Assembly (NCBI RefSeq): GCF_000739915.1
Contig: NZ_BBJT01000008.1
Location: forward strand, 1-64,000
Reading direction: 5' to 3'
DNA: 64,000 nucleotides
DNA from: Paenibacillus chitinolyticus NBRC 15660
GTDB lineage: Bacteria > Bacillota > Bacilli > Paenibacillales > NBRC-103111
In this document: positions 1-7,218 of the stretch, piece after piece
Numbering within the stretch: position 1 is the stretch's first letter
How the letters are laid out: each line of letters starts with the position of its first letter
Translations under genes and position numbers: made by a program
The notes under the pieces: model-generated
Seen by the model: only the letters and a program-made list of their open reading frames with translations
Told to the model about the DNA's origin: nothing
Database searches by the model: none

Positions 1-90
1 GGGGTTCCGGGGGTTCCGGGGGTTCCGGGGTTTCCGGGGGTTCCGGGGGTTCCGGGGTTTCCGGGGGTTCCGGGGTTTCCGGGGTTTCCG
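1..90. repeat. 9-bp G-rich tandem repeat
   Basis: Ten consecutive 9-bp units alternate between GGGGTTCCG and GGGTTTCCG. The array starts at the first base, so it probably continues outside the window. It ends just downstream of the leftward esterase gene. No open frame of note uses it. It is a minisatellite-type array without spacers, so it is not a CRISPR. Confidence 0.95.
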
Positions 91-125
91 GCCGGTTGTC
101 TTGTCATCTCTGTCTTTTTATATGG

Positions 126-1067
126 TTACCGTTTATCCGTACCCAAGGCCAGCCGAAGCTGCGAGGCCATCTCATCCAGTGCCTCTTGTGCGGCAGGGAC
201 GAACTTGTGAAAATTGGCGAAGCCGTGAATCAGGGTCTCGTAATTCTTGTACGTCACTTCGACTCCCGCCCCGATAAGCTTGTCCGCATAAGCCTTGCCG
301 CTGTCCCGCAGCGGGTCGTACTGGGCAGTCACAATCATCGCGGGCGGAAGTCCGCCAAAATCTTTATAGTGAATGGGATAAGCATAAGGATTGCGGATTT
401 CTTCCTCCGTGTTCAAATACTGCTTCGAAAACCATTCCATCATCCCCACGGTCAGCAGGTAACCTTCCTTGTTCTCGCGCAGCGATGCCGGGTCCTCTTC
501 GAGAAAGCCCGCAGCCGGATAACATAGCAGTTGGTAAACGATCTCCGGGCCGCCCGCTTCCTTCGACTTGATGCAGCTTACGGCCGCGAGCGCTCCTCCC
601 GCGCTGTCGCCGCCGACGGCGATCCGTGCGGGATCGATGCCGAACTCGTCCGGATGGGAAGCGATCCATTGAAGGGCATCGTAAGCGTCGTCCACCGCCG
701 CCGGAAATTTATGTTCCGGTGCCAGGCGGTAATCCACGGAAATCACCCGGGCATGAACCGAGTTCGCCAAGTTCCGGCAGATGGAGTCATGCGATTCCAA
801 ATCTCCGACTACAAAGCCGCCCCCGTGAAAAAAAACGAACGCCGGCCACGGGCACCGACCTTCAGGTGTATAAATCCGGATCGGGATATCCCGTCCCTTG
901 AGCGGAAGCTTCCGGTCCTCCACCTGTTTGACCTCCTCCACCCCGAAAGTGAAGGCCGCATTCCCCGTACCTTTGCGAAGATCCTCCGGCCTCAGATCCT
1001 CCCAAGACGGCAGCGGGTGTGAATTCATCTGTTTAAGCATCATGGCAATACGCGGTTCCACCGGCAT
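126..1067 (-). CDS. Alpha/beta hydrolase, HSL-type esterase/lipase
   Basis: A 313-residue carboxylesterase of the hormone-sensitive lipase (family IV) type, expected to hydrolyse short acyl esters in the cytoplasm. The oxyanion motif HGGGF lies near residue 81. The nucleophile elbow GDSAGG has its Ser near 154. The acid is in DPLRDSG near 250 and the His in LIHGF near 280, so the triad is complete. The frame is open further upstream, but the ATG at 1067 is preceded by an AAGGAAG ribosome site and gives the normal family N-terminus MPVEPRIAMML. No signal peptide is seen. It is a single gene whose 3' end abuts the G-rich repeat. The true substrate cannot be read from the sequence. Confidence 0.9.
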   Translation of the reverse strand: MPVEPRIAMMLKQMNSHPLPSWEDLRPEDLRKGTGNAAFTFGVEEVKQVEDRKLPLKGRDIPIRIYTPEGRCPWPAFVFFHGGGFVVGDLESHDSICRNLANSVHARVISVDYRLAPEHKFPAAVDDAYDALQWIASHPDEFGIDPARIAVGGDSAGGALAAVSCIKSKEAGGPEIVYQLLCYPAAGFLEEDPASLRENKEGYLLTVGMMEWFSKQYLNTEEEIRNPYAYPIHYKDFGGLPPAMIVTAQYDPLRDSGKAYADKLIGAGVEVTYKNYETLIHGFANFHKFVPAAQEALDEMASQLRLALGTDKR

Positions 1068-1472
1068 ATAACACGACTTCCTTTCGAAATTAAGCGTTCC
1101 CCCCAGAGGGAATGAAGCGCAAATAAGGGGGACAAAAAGGAACGGGAGACATTCGCACGATCGGATACGGACTCCGATATTTGGTTTCACAGTGAAATAT
1201 TTAAACACGGAACATTTCACTTATCTAAATGGTAAATGGCAGGGAACCGAAAGTCAAATTTAGCCCGCTTGCCTAGTCTCTAAAGGACTCTATATGCTGC
1301 GGCACATACAAAAAACAACCCGTCTCGGCTTGTTCGAAACGGGCTGTTTCTATTTCGGCGCGTATACGCGGAAATAGGCTTGCCGGGTATAGCGGGGGAC
1401 TTGGCGTTAAGAATCCGTGCAGAGCGGAGCAAACGTGTTTCCTCCGTCCCTCTCCTGCCTCCGTCGGGTGCT
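1068..1472. other. Intergenic region between esterase and glycosylase genes
   Basis: About 400 bases hold the esterase promoter region (1068-1250) and a leftward terminator for the glycosylase gene (1308-1348). No credible gene was seen between 1350 and 1472. Confidence 0.6.
1308..1348 (-). terminator. Rho-independent terminator of the glycosylase operon
   Basis: Read leftward, a 10-bp stem (arms 1339-1348 and 1314-1323, one G-U pair) is followed by six U residues at 1308-1313. It lies about 125 bases past the stop of the 3-methyladenine glycosylase gene. Confidence 0.75.
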
Positions 1473-2024
1473 TCACTCGGCGACAAAACGCCACGGGTAG
1501 TCCACCGCTTTGGTGATGCCGATCCGCCGCGTGACGAGAATCGGACCCGCGAGAGGGGCTCCGCGCTCCAGCGCCAGTCCTTGCGGCGGTTCCGCAAGCA
1601 AGTCGCAGCCGTTCAGGTCCCGGGTGATCCCGAGGCCCTGCGCCAGTTTACCGGGACCGTTCAGCAGATTCCGGTCCGGGGCGCCCCCGCGGTTGTCGCG
1701 GATCAGCTCCAGCCCCTCCAGGGGCCTGGCCGCACGCAGCAGCACCGCTCCCACTCCGCCGGGCTCGTGGGCCACGACGTTGATGCACAGGTGCATCCCG
1801 TAGATGAGGTACACGTACAGCCGGCCGACCTCGCCGAACATAAGCCGGTTGCGCGGGGTGACGGCGCGGCAGGCATGGCTGGCCGGGTCATCGGAGCCTT
1901 GGTAGGCTTCCGTTTCCGTAATCGCCACACGGATAAGCCCCGCCTCTGTCTGCCGGACCAGCTCGCAGCCGAGCAGCTCTTTCGCTACCGTAACGGTATC
2001 GCGTTCCAGAAATGACGCGTCCAA
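1473..2024 (-). CDS. DNA-3-methyladenine glycosylase (AAG/MPG family)
   Basis: A 183-residue base-excision repair enzyme that removes alkylated purines such as 3-methyladenine from DNA. The family signatures are visible in order: LGCELVR, ITETEAYQG with the catalytic Glu, DPASHACR, TPRN, VYLIYGMHLC, NVV, and the NGPGKLAQGLGI motif near the C-terminus. Length matches bacterial AAG proteins of about 190-200 residues. The start chosen is TTG at 2024, because GAGGGGTG sits just upstream and the longer reading would run through the preceding gene. It begins 14 bases after the stop of the lipoprotein gene at 2038, so the two are probably cotranscribed. Confidence 0.92.
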   Translation of the reverse strand: MDASFLERDTVTVAKELLGCELVRQTEAGLIRVAITETEAYQGSDDPASHACRAVTPRNRLMFGEVGRLYVYLIYGMHLCINVVAHEPGGVGAVLLRAARPLEGLELIRDNRGGAPDRNLLNGPGKLAQGLGITRDLNGCDLLAEPPQGLALERGAPLAGPILVTRRIGITKAVDYPWRFVAE

Positions 2025-2037
2025 TTTTCCACCCCTC

Positions 2038-2514
2038 TTAATTGCCGTATTTCTCCCGCCACGCCGCTCTCCAATCCGGGTAAGTGACGGAATGGACTTC
2101 TTCCAGCGTTTTGCCGTCCAGCGACCAGCCTCCGCCGGTCGATCCGTATTGATCCTGAGGAAACGAGAACCCGCCGAACGGCTCTCCCTCACTTTCGTAC
2201 ACATAAACGTCGACCTTTCCTTTGGAAAGAGGATGTCCCTTGACGACGAATTTCTGGACACGGATCAATTTGCCCAAATATTGTTCAGGATCTACGGTTT
2301 GCAGGCCCCAGTACATCATCCCGGGCAATTTTCTGAGCACATCCTTCGTCAGCTCGTAGCTTTGGCCCTCGCCCTCGTAAGACATAATGCGATAGCCTTT
2401 GTCCTCCAGATAGCTTTTGGCCAAACTGTGTTCCCGCGGGACCTGGACTTCCCTCCCGTCTTGACATGCCGTCAGCACAAGGAGAAACAGGAGCGCGGCC
2501 CATCCGGCTTTCAT
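2038..2514 (-). CDS. Putative lipoprotein of unknown function
   Basis: A 158-residue protein with a short signal peptide ending in the lipobox LTAC (Cys near residue 17), so it is probably anchored on the outer face of the membrane. The mature part is soluble with several Gly/aromatic stretches (GMMYWGLQTV, GGFSFPQDQYGSTGGGW). I do not recognise the family. It is the first gene of a likely two-gene unit with the glycosylase, and GGAGGAAACTCT precedes its ATG. The pairing with a repair enzyme may be incidental. Confidence 0.75.
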   Translation of the reverse strand: MKAGWAALLFLLVLTACQDGREVQVPREHSLAKSYLEDKGYRIMSYEGEGQSYELTKDVLRKLPGMMYWGLQTVDPEQYLGKLIRVQKFVVKGHPLSKGKVDVYVYESEGEPFGGFSFPQDQYGSTGGGWSLDGKTLEEVHSVTYPDWRAAWREKYGN

Positions 2515-2691
2515 AGAGTTTCCTCCTTTTACACTTTATGAACTTGTCCGGCATTCTTTTAACGCTGTAAAAGTCAGGCCCGCTGCACGATTGCGGCTCG
2601 GGGCCCGGCAAACGCCCGGTTTACGGCAGCCTCTCCTTTGCATATATAAACAGGAAGAAGAGTTTTCCCTCTGAGAAAGGAGGCAGGCGCG

Positions 2692-3078
2692 GTGCGGCTA
2701 AAACGGAAGAAACGAATCCGCAAAACGAAACAATCGGGCTCCCTGCGCATTCTTCAGGCAAAAACGGCCGTTTTTGTCACGTTTTCCGACGGATTCCGGC
2801 GCATTTACAGAAATCGCGATCAGGATCCCTCCTACGGCCGGGTACGAATCCCGGATCCCCGCACCGTGTCCTACACGAATCTGTTCGTAAACGCGGTCCT
2901 CCAGCCGTCCAGCGTCTACCGGGTAAGCCGGGGGAAACTGAAGCTCCGCTCGCCGGAATTGCCGGAAAAAGGCGTGCCGATCATGCTGCAATTCGTCACG
3001 ATTTTGGGAAAGCACTCCCGCGGATGCCGGGGGCGAAAGACCGCGACAACCTGCCGTTCACCGCATAAGGTAAGGTAA
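2692..3078 (+). CDS. DUF4183-like protein, first of a pair
   Basis: A 128-residue protein beginning at a GTG behind GAAAGGAGGCAGGCGC. The N-terminus is very basic (RLKRKKRIRKTKQ). The middle contains YTNLFVNAVLQPSSVYRVSRGKL, which matches the tyrosine/valine strand pattern of DUF4183, a family common in Bacillales and often found with surface or exosporium structural proteins. The C-terminus is again basic. It lies 22 bases before a second DUF4183 gene, so the two form a unit. No signal peptide or membrane segment is seen. Function is unknown; a structural role in the spore or cell surface is inferred from the family only. Confidence 0.65.
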   Translation: MRLKRKKRIRKTKQSGSLRILQAKTAVFVTFSDGFRRIYRNRDQDPSYGRVRIPDPRTVSYTNLFVNAVLQPSSVYRVSRGKLKLRSPELPEKGVPIMLQFVTILGKHSRGCRGRKTATTCRSPHKVR

Positions 3079-3100
3079 ACAAGCAAAGAGGTGATCACGC

Positions 3101-3529
3101 ATGCCCCCATCTTTAATCAAGCTGTTCGTTGCGGCGAGCAGCGTCATTACGGGTACCGTCACCACGACGACCACAACGGCCGTGAACGACAACGTCAGAC
3201 GGTTCGATGCGGTCGTGACCGCGCCGATGATCGACGCGGGCGCAGGCACGACGACAATCCCCGACACAAGCTTCCGGGACGACTCCGGCACTACCCTGGC
3301 CGCAGGCGCGCTCCCCGTTCCGCCGGCGGGCGGTTACTATAACCTGTATGCGAACGGAGTGCTGCAGGAGGGAGGCCTCTCCACGCTGTCCGCGACAAAT
3401 CTTGTCATCGCTACGGCCGCGCTGCTTCCCGGAACGCCCGTTATCGTGGAAGTTCACGATTATACCGGCACGACGTCCGCTTCCGCTTCAACGCCGAACC
3501 TGACCGTAACGACGACGGTAAACACGTAA
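3101..3529 (+). CDS. DUF4183-like Thr-rich protein, second of a pair
   Basis: A 142-residue protein with a GAGGTG ribosome site before ATG 3101. It is strikingly rich in Thr, Ala and Val (runs such as TGTVTTTTTTAV and a C-terminal LTVTTTVNT). It carries the DUF4183 core GGYYNLYANGVLQEGGLSTL followed by PVIVEVHDY. Composition suggests a beta-rich structural protein. It is cotranscribed with the preceding family member and closed by a terminator at 3578-3601. The two copies share the NLxxNxVLQ core but differ elsewhere, as expected of an old duplication. Confidence 0.7.
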   Translation: MPPSLIKLFVAASSVITGTVTTTTTTAVNDNVRRFDAVVTAPMIDAGAGTTTIPDTSFRDDSGTTLAAGALPVPPAGGYYNLYANGVLQEGGLSTLSATNLVIATAALLPGTPVIVEVHDYTGTTSASASTPNLTVTTTVNT

Positions 3530-3577
3530 ACGGTTCCCCCTCTTCAGCGGGAAACATCCGGCCAAGCAGTGCGGCCG

Positions 3578-3601
3578 TCCCCCGGATAGGGGGATTTTTT
3601 T
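3578..3601 (+). terminator. Terminator of the DUF4183 pair
   Basis: A 6-bp stem (TCCCCC at 3578-3583 with GGGGGA at 3589-3594) is followed by seven T. It overlaps the stop codon of the convergent deacetylase gene. Confidence 0.7.
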
Positions 3602-4505
3602 AACGGGACGCCCTCTGCAATCTTTGAAGCTCCGACCAGCCGATGAGGCGGATTCCTTCGGCGGCAAGCAGTCCTTTTATTTCGGGATCGCGGAAAAGGC
3701 GGAACTCCCATTCGCGCTTTTGCCAATGAGGGTTGATCGCCTTCAATTCCTCGGCGGGCAGAGCCGGATGAAGAATGAACTCCGAGACTCCGGGCTTAAG
3801 AGCCCTCAAAAGCCGCATGACGCTTCCCCGGAAGCTCTCGTAGGTCTCCCCTTTTTCCATATGAAAAGGAAGCCCCAGCAAATAATCCAGAATCACCACG
3901 CCTTTGGCATCGGCTTGAGCGGCACGCAGCCCGGCCGTCTTAGCTGCTTCGGCCGGCACCTCCAGACCCATGTCCACGTACCGGGGAATCCGGAAAGGCA
4001 GCCCGTAGGACGCGCAGATGTCAAACACGATGCCGAGAAAATCCCGGCCGGTGCCAAGGCCGTACAAGCTTCCCATGTGATTGTCCAAATGAGTCGGCAT
4101 AACGCCCATCCGCATCGCCAGCTCGATCTGGCTCACGATCTCCGTCCGCACCTCTTCGGGGTCGGCTCTACGCTCGAATGAGGCGGAATCCGCCGGGAAG
4201 TATCCTTCCTGCGTAACGAGCGACGCGACGCTGCCGTGCCGGGTAACCGGCCCCCATTTGTACGGCGTCCATTCGCTCGTAAACGTCAGGTGGACGCCCA
4301 CATCCGTCTGGGGATGGGCCGCCGCCCACTCCACGGCTTCTTTCGCCCAGCCGCACGGCATCATGACGGTCGCCGACGAGACCGCCCCCTCGGCCAGAAG
4401 CTGCGCGATTCCTTCGTTCGCGGCATGACACATGCCGTAATCGTCCGCGTTGACGATAAGCAGTTTTTCATCCGGGCGGTAGCCCAGCGCTTCCGCAAGA
4501 CTCAT
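3600..4505 (-). CDS. ChbG/YdjC-family carbohydrate deacetylase
   Basis: A 301-residue member of the YdjC/ChbG family. Characterised members remove acetyl groups from N-acetylated oligosaccharides such as diacetylchitobiose using a metal centre. Visible motifs are IVNADDYGMCHAANEGI near the N-terminus (metal-binding Asp), VGVHLTFTSEW, THLDNHMG (metal-binding His) and FILHPALP. The ATG at 4505 follows GAAGGGG, and the upstream extension of the frame crosses the divergent promoter, so the shorter form is preferred. It is divergent from the TetR gene, and the 64-base gap contains an operator-like palindrome. TetR may therefore also control this gene. Confidence 0.88.
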   Translation of the reverse strand: MSLAEALGYRPDEKLLIVNADDYGMCHAANEGIAQLLAEGAVSSATVMMPCGWAKEAVEWAAAHPQTDVGVHLTFTSEWTPYKWGPVTRHGSVASLVTQEGYFPADSASFERRADPEEVRTEIVSQIELAMRMGVMPTHLDNHMGSLYGLGTGRDFLGIVFDICASYGLPFRIPRYVDMGLEVPAEAAKTAGLRAAQADAKGVVILDYLLGLPFHMEKGETYESFRGSVMRLLRALKPGVSEFILHPALPAEELKAINPHWQKREWEFRLFRDPEIKGLLAAEGIRLIGWSELQRLQRASR

Positions 4506-4549
4506 CTTTTCCCCTTCTTTCCGAAAGTAAAGATTGACGAAACCCTTTT

Positions 4550-4567
4550 TAGTACTATACAGTAGTA
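4550..4567. promoter_or_regulatory. Probable TetR operator, site 1
   Basis: TAGTACTATACAGTAGTA lies between the divergent deacetylase and TetR genes, immediately before the TetR start. It matches site 2 (5168-5185) at 15 of 18 positions and has imperfect dyad symmetry. Assignment to this TetR protein is inferred from position and repetition. Confidence 0.7.
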
Positions 4568-4569
4568 GT

Positions 4570-5151
4570 ATGAAAACGACTAAACGAACTTCCAACCGGG
4601 ACAAGGCCCTGAATACCGCCGAACACCTTTTTCTGACAAAAGGGTTTCTCCTTACCAGTATGGACGAAATTGTAACCGAGAGCAAAGTATCCAAAACGAA
4701 TATCTACTACCATTTTAAAAGCAAGGAGGAGCTTCTGGGGGCCATTACGGAAAGACTCGTCGGACGTTACGAGGAGCTTATCCGCGAAGCCGGTTCCCGG
4801 AGCGGACTGACTGTCCCGCAGAAAATTGCGGCGATCGGCGATTTGCTGATGCGGGGTGAGGACGATTTCCTCGGAGGCTGCCCGTTTCTGACGCTGTACG
4901 TACAAACCTCCCGTGAGGCCGGATTCGTCAGGGAGCGGATCGGACGTTTTTTCCGGGAACAGACCCTGTACCTTGAAGGACTTCTCGCGGAAGGCGTCCG
5001 CAGCGGAGAATTAAGATCAAGTCTGGAACCGGGTCCTGCGGCCGCACTGATCCTTTCCGGTATAGAAGGCGCGCTTTTCCTCCAGCATGCCAGCCCTGAT
5101 TCTACTTATATGCAACAAGTGCTTCCCGCTTTAGCCCAGCTGCTAAAGTAA
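4570..5151 (+). CDS. TetR/AcrR-family transcriptional regulator
   Basis: A 193-residue one-component repressor. The N-terminal TetR helix-turn-helix is clear: ALNTAEHLFLTKGFLLTSMDEIV, then VSKTNIYYHFKSKEELL (residues about 10-60). The rest is a helical ligand-binding and dimerisation domain (LRSSLEPGPAAALILSGIEGALFLQH). Start is placed at ATG 4570; an earlier in-frame ATG at 4534 would put the operator inside the gene. The upstream ribosome site is poor, consistent with low expression. It lies between two matching palindromes, one before itself and one before the SDR-hydrolase gene, so autoregulation and repression of that gene are likely. Inducer unknown. Confidence 0.88.
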   Translation: MKTTKRTSNRDKALNTAEHLFLTKGFLLTSMDEIVTESKVSKTNIYYHFKSKEELLGAITERLVGRYEELIREAGSRSGLTVPQKIAAIGDLLMRGEDDFLGGCPFLTLYVQTSREAGFVRERIGRFFREQTLYLEGLLAEGVRSGELRSSLEPGPAAALILSGIEGALFLQHASPDSTYMQQVLPALAQLLK

Positions 5152-5167
5152 TTTTTTTGAGTATTTC

Positions 5168-5185
5168 TAGTACTAATTAGTAGTA
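5168..5185. promoter_or_regulatory. Probable TetR operator, site 2
   Basis: TAGTACTAATTAGTAGTA is an almost perfect palindrome (one mismatched pair, with a perfect 12-bp core TACTAATTAGTA). It sits 28 bases before the start of the SDR-hydrolase fusion gene and repeats the site upstream of tetR. Confidence 0.75.
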
Positions 5186-5213
5186 TATTTTCAGAAAGCA
5201 GAGGTGTTCATGA

Positions 5214-7103
5214 ATGGCACACATCTTTATTACCGGCGGAACCGGCTTTATCGGCCGTCACGTTCTCCGGGCTCTATCCCTTCCGGGGGCGGGGTCGGGA
5301 GGATCCCACCGGCTTACCGTCCTTGTCCGGTCTCTCGCCCGCTTCGATTCTATTCTGCAAAAGGAGGGACTGGAGTACTCCCCACATATCCGTCCCGTGA
5401 AAGGCGACCTGTCTCTGCCTTCGCTCGGACTGGACGATATCGGCTTGGAGCTTGCCGGGCAGGCGGATATTCTCCTGCACATGGGCGGGCCCATGGACAT
5501 CGGGCTCGGGCGGGAGGAGGCCGAGAGCGTGTTTTTCCGCTCCAGCGAAGAGATGGTGTCCCTAGCGAAACAGATCCATACCAACCGGGGACTGAAGCAT
5601 TTTATCCATCTGGTGGGCTTCAAGAGCCCTTACCACGAAAAAAACGCCGATCTCCCCGAGCACATCGGGCATCCCGGCGAGCCTCCTTACGAGAATCGAA
5701 AGTTCGCCGCAGACCTGTATATCCGCAGGGAGCTGTACCGCGAAGGAATTCCGCTCTCCGTCGTAAATCCCAGCGTCGTGATCGGGGATTCCGCCACCGG
5801 CGTCACCGAGCAGACGGGAGGTCTCGGCATTCTCGTCGACTCGGTCCGGCGCGGCCTGATGCCCCTCTCTCCCGGCGGTGCCGGGCACTGGCTGCCCCTG
5901 GTGCACGCCGACCATGCGGCCGCATTCATCGCAGCGCTGGCCCGGGAAGAAGAGCCCGGGAACGGCACCTATTTTCTGCTGGACGAAAAAAGCGGCAGCC
6001 CTGATATGCGTGAACTGGCCCGGAGCATCGCCAAAGAAGTGCGTGTCCGGAGACCCTTCGGCGCGATGCCTCTTCCCCTGCTGAGCAAGGCTCTGGGGAC
6101 AAAATGGGGCCGTAAAACCGGCATTCCGGCGGAGTCCATGAATTTTATCGCGGACGGCGATTTTCCTCTTGCCTCCAAACAAGCCGTGGAGCGGAAATAC
6201 AAGCTGGATACGGGGCTGAGCAGGGATATCCTGCCCGGCACCATAGCCGATCTGGATTACCGGCTCTCTCACGGGGAGGCGGGGCTGCCTGGTGCCGAAT
6301 TTAAACCGGGCCGTCTGGGTAAGCTCGCCGTATGGTCCCGCCAGAGAGGCTCCGGTATCCCGGTGGTACTCCTGCACGGGACCTTCAGCGGGGCGTTCCC
6401 GCTGCTCCCGGCCGCTTCCCGGCTGAACGGCCACCCCGTATACGCCGTGGATTTGCCGGGCTTCGGGCGCTCGCCCTATCACCACGGAAGCGATGTAATT
6501 GCCGGTTATGTCGAGGCCGTCACGGGCGCATTGATGGAGCTCGGGGAACCGGTTGTGCTGGCCGGCCACTCCTTCGGAGGGCTTATCGCCGCCAAGGTGA
6601 TGGAACGGCTGCCCGGCTATGTCCGCGGAGCGGTGCTTCTGCAGCCGGCCCTTCATCCGGCTCATGCCGGCGTCCCCGCCTGGATTGCGGGCGCCTATAT
6701 GAAGCGGATGACGGAGCGGGCGCTGGTCCGGAAGCTGCTGGAATCCGGCAGCTTTGCGGACGAGGAGGAAATCCCGCAGGAGTACGTGCGCTATGTGCTC
6801 CGTGATTTGGCTTCGCCCCGGGTCCGCAAAACGAACGCGGACGTATTCGCCGCTCTCGGGAACGCCGGAGCGTTCGGCCTGAGTCCCGGGAAGTGGGACA
6901 CGGGCAAAGTCCGCCTCATCTGGGGAGAGCTGGACCGGCGGTACCGCCTGCCGCAGGCTTTCCGGCATCTGCCCGTAACGGAAATCCCCGCCGGGCACCA
7001 ATTTCCGATTTCCCATCCGGACCGGACGGCCGGGTTGATTCTGGCGCATGCGGAAAATTGCGGATCTGAGCGGACGGCCATGGAACGGCAGCCTCTTTTT
7101 TAG
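5214..7103 (+). CDS. Fusion protein: extended SDR plus alpha/beta hydrolase
   Basis: A 629-residue two-domain protein. Residues 1 to about 350 form an NAD(P)-dependent extended SDR: GGTGFIG at 8-14, an acidic GDLS stretch near 64, HLVGFKSPY, and PYENRK near 158 giving the YxxxK catalytic pair. Residues about 365-615 form an alpha/beta hydrolase: VVLLHGTF near 383, the elbow GHSFGG with Ser near 452, an Asp in GELDRRYRLP near 574 and His in AGHQFPISHPD near 594. ATG 5214 follows AGAGGTG. Expression is probably controlled by the adjacent TetR through site 2. Both active sites look intact. The fusion suggests linked steps on one substrate, for example reduction of an acyl or lactone compound and hydrolysis of the product, but the substrate is unknown. 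Confidence 0.88.
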   Translation: MAHIFITGGTGFIGRHVLRALSLPGAGSGGSHRLTVLVRSLARFDSILQKEGLEYSPHIRPVKGDLSLPSLGLDDIGLELAGQADILLHMGGPMDIGLGREEAESVFFRSSEEMVSLAKQIHTNRGLKHFIHLVGFKSPYHEKNADLPEHIGHPGEPPYENRKFAADLYIRRELYREGIPLSVVNPSVVIGDSATGVTEQTGGLGILVDSVRRGLMPLSPGGAGHWLPLVHADHAAAFIAALAREEEPGNGTYFLLDEKSGSPDMRELARSIAKEVRVRRPFGAMPLPLLSKALGTKWGRKTGIPAESMNFIADGDFPLASKQAVERKYKLDTGLSRDILPGTIADLDYRLSHGEAGLPGAEFKPGRLGKLAVWSRQRGSGIPVVLLHGTFSGAFPLLPAASRLNGHPVYAVDLPGFGRSPYHHGSDVIAGYVEAVTGALMELGEPVVLAGHSFGGLIAAKVMERLPGYVRGAVLLQPALHPAHAGVPAWIAGAYMKRMTERALVRKLLESGSFADEEEIPQEYVRYVLRDLASPRVRKTNADVFAALGNAGAFGLSPGKWDTGKVRLIWGELDRRYRLPQAFRHLPVTEIPAGHQFPISHPDRTAGLILAHAENCGSERTAMERQPLF

Positions 7104-7166
7104 ACCCTCTCCCGCTTGTCTGCTTTCCTGAAACGGCTTGCTGCACCCTGGAGGCAAGGTTCCCCA

Positions 7167-7210
7167 AACACAAGGATCATAGCTTATCCATTCGTTATGA
7201 TCCTTGTGTT
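7167..7210. terminator. Bidirectional terminator, 15-bp perfect stem
   Basis: AACACAAGGATCATA (7167-7181) pairs perfectly with TATGATCCTTGTGTT (7196-7210). It lies between the convergent fusion gene and the 1031-residue gene, with T-rich sequence on the right side. Confidence 0.85.
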
Positions 7211-7218
7211 GTTCCCTT

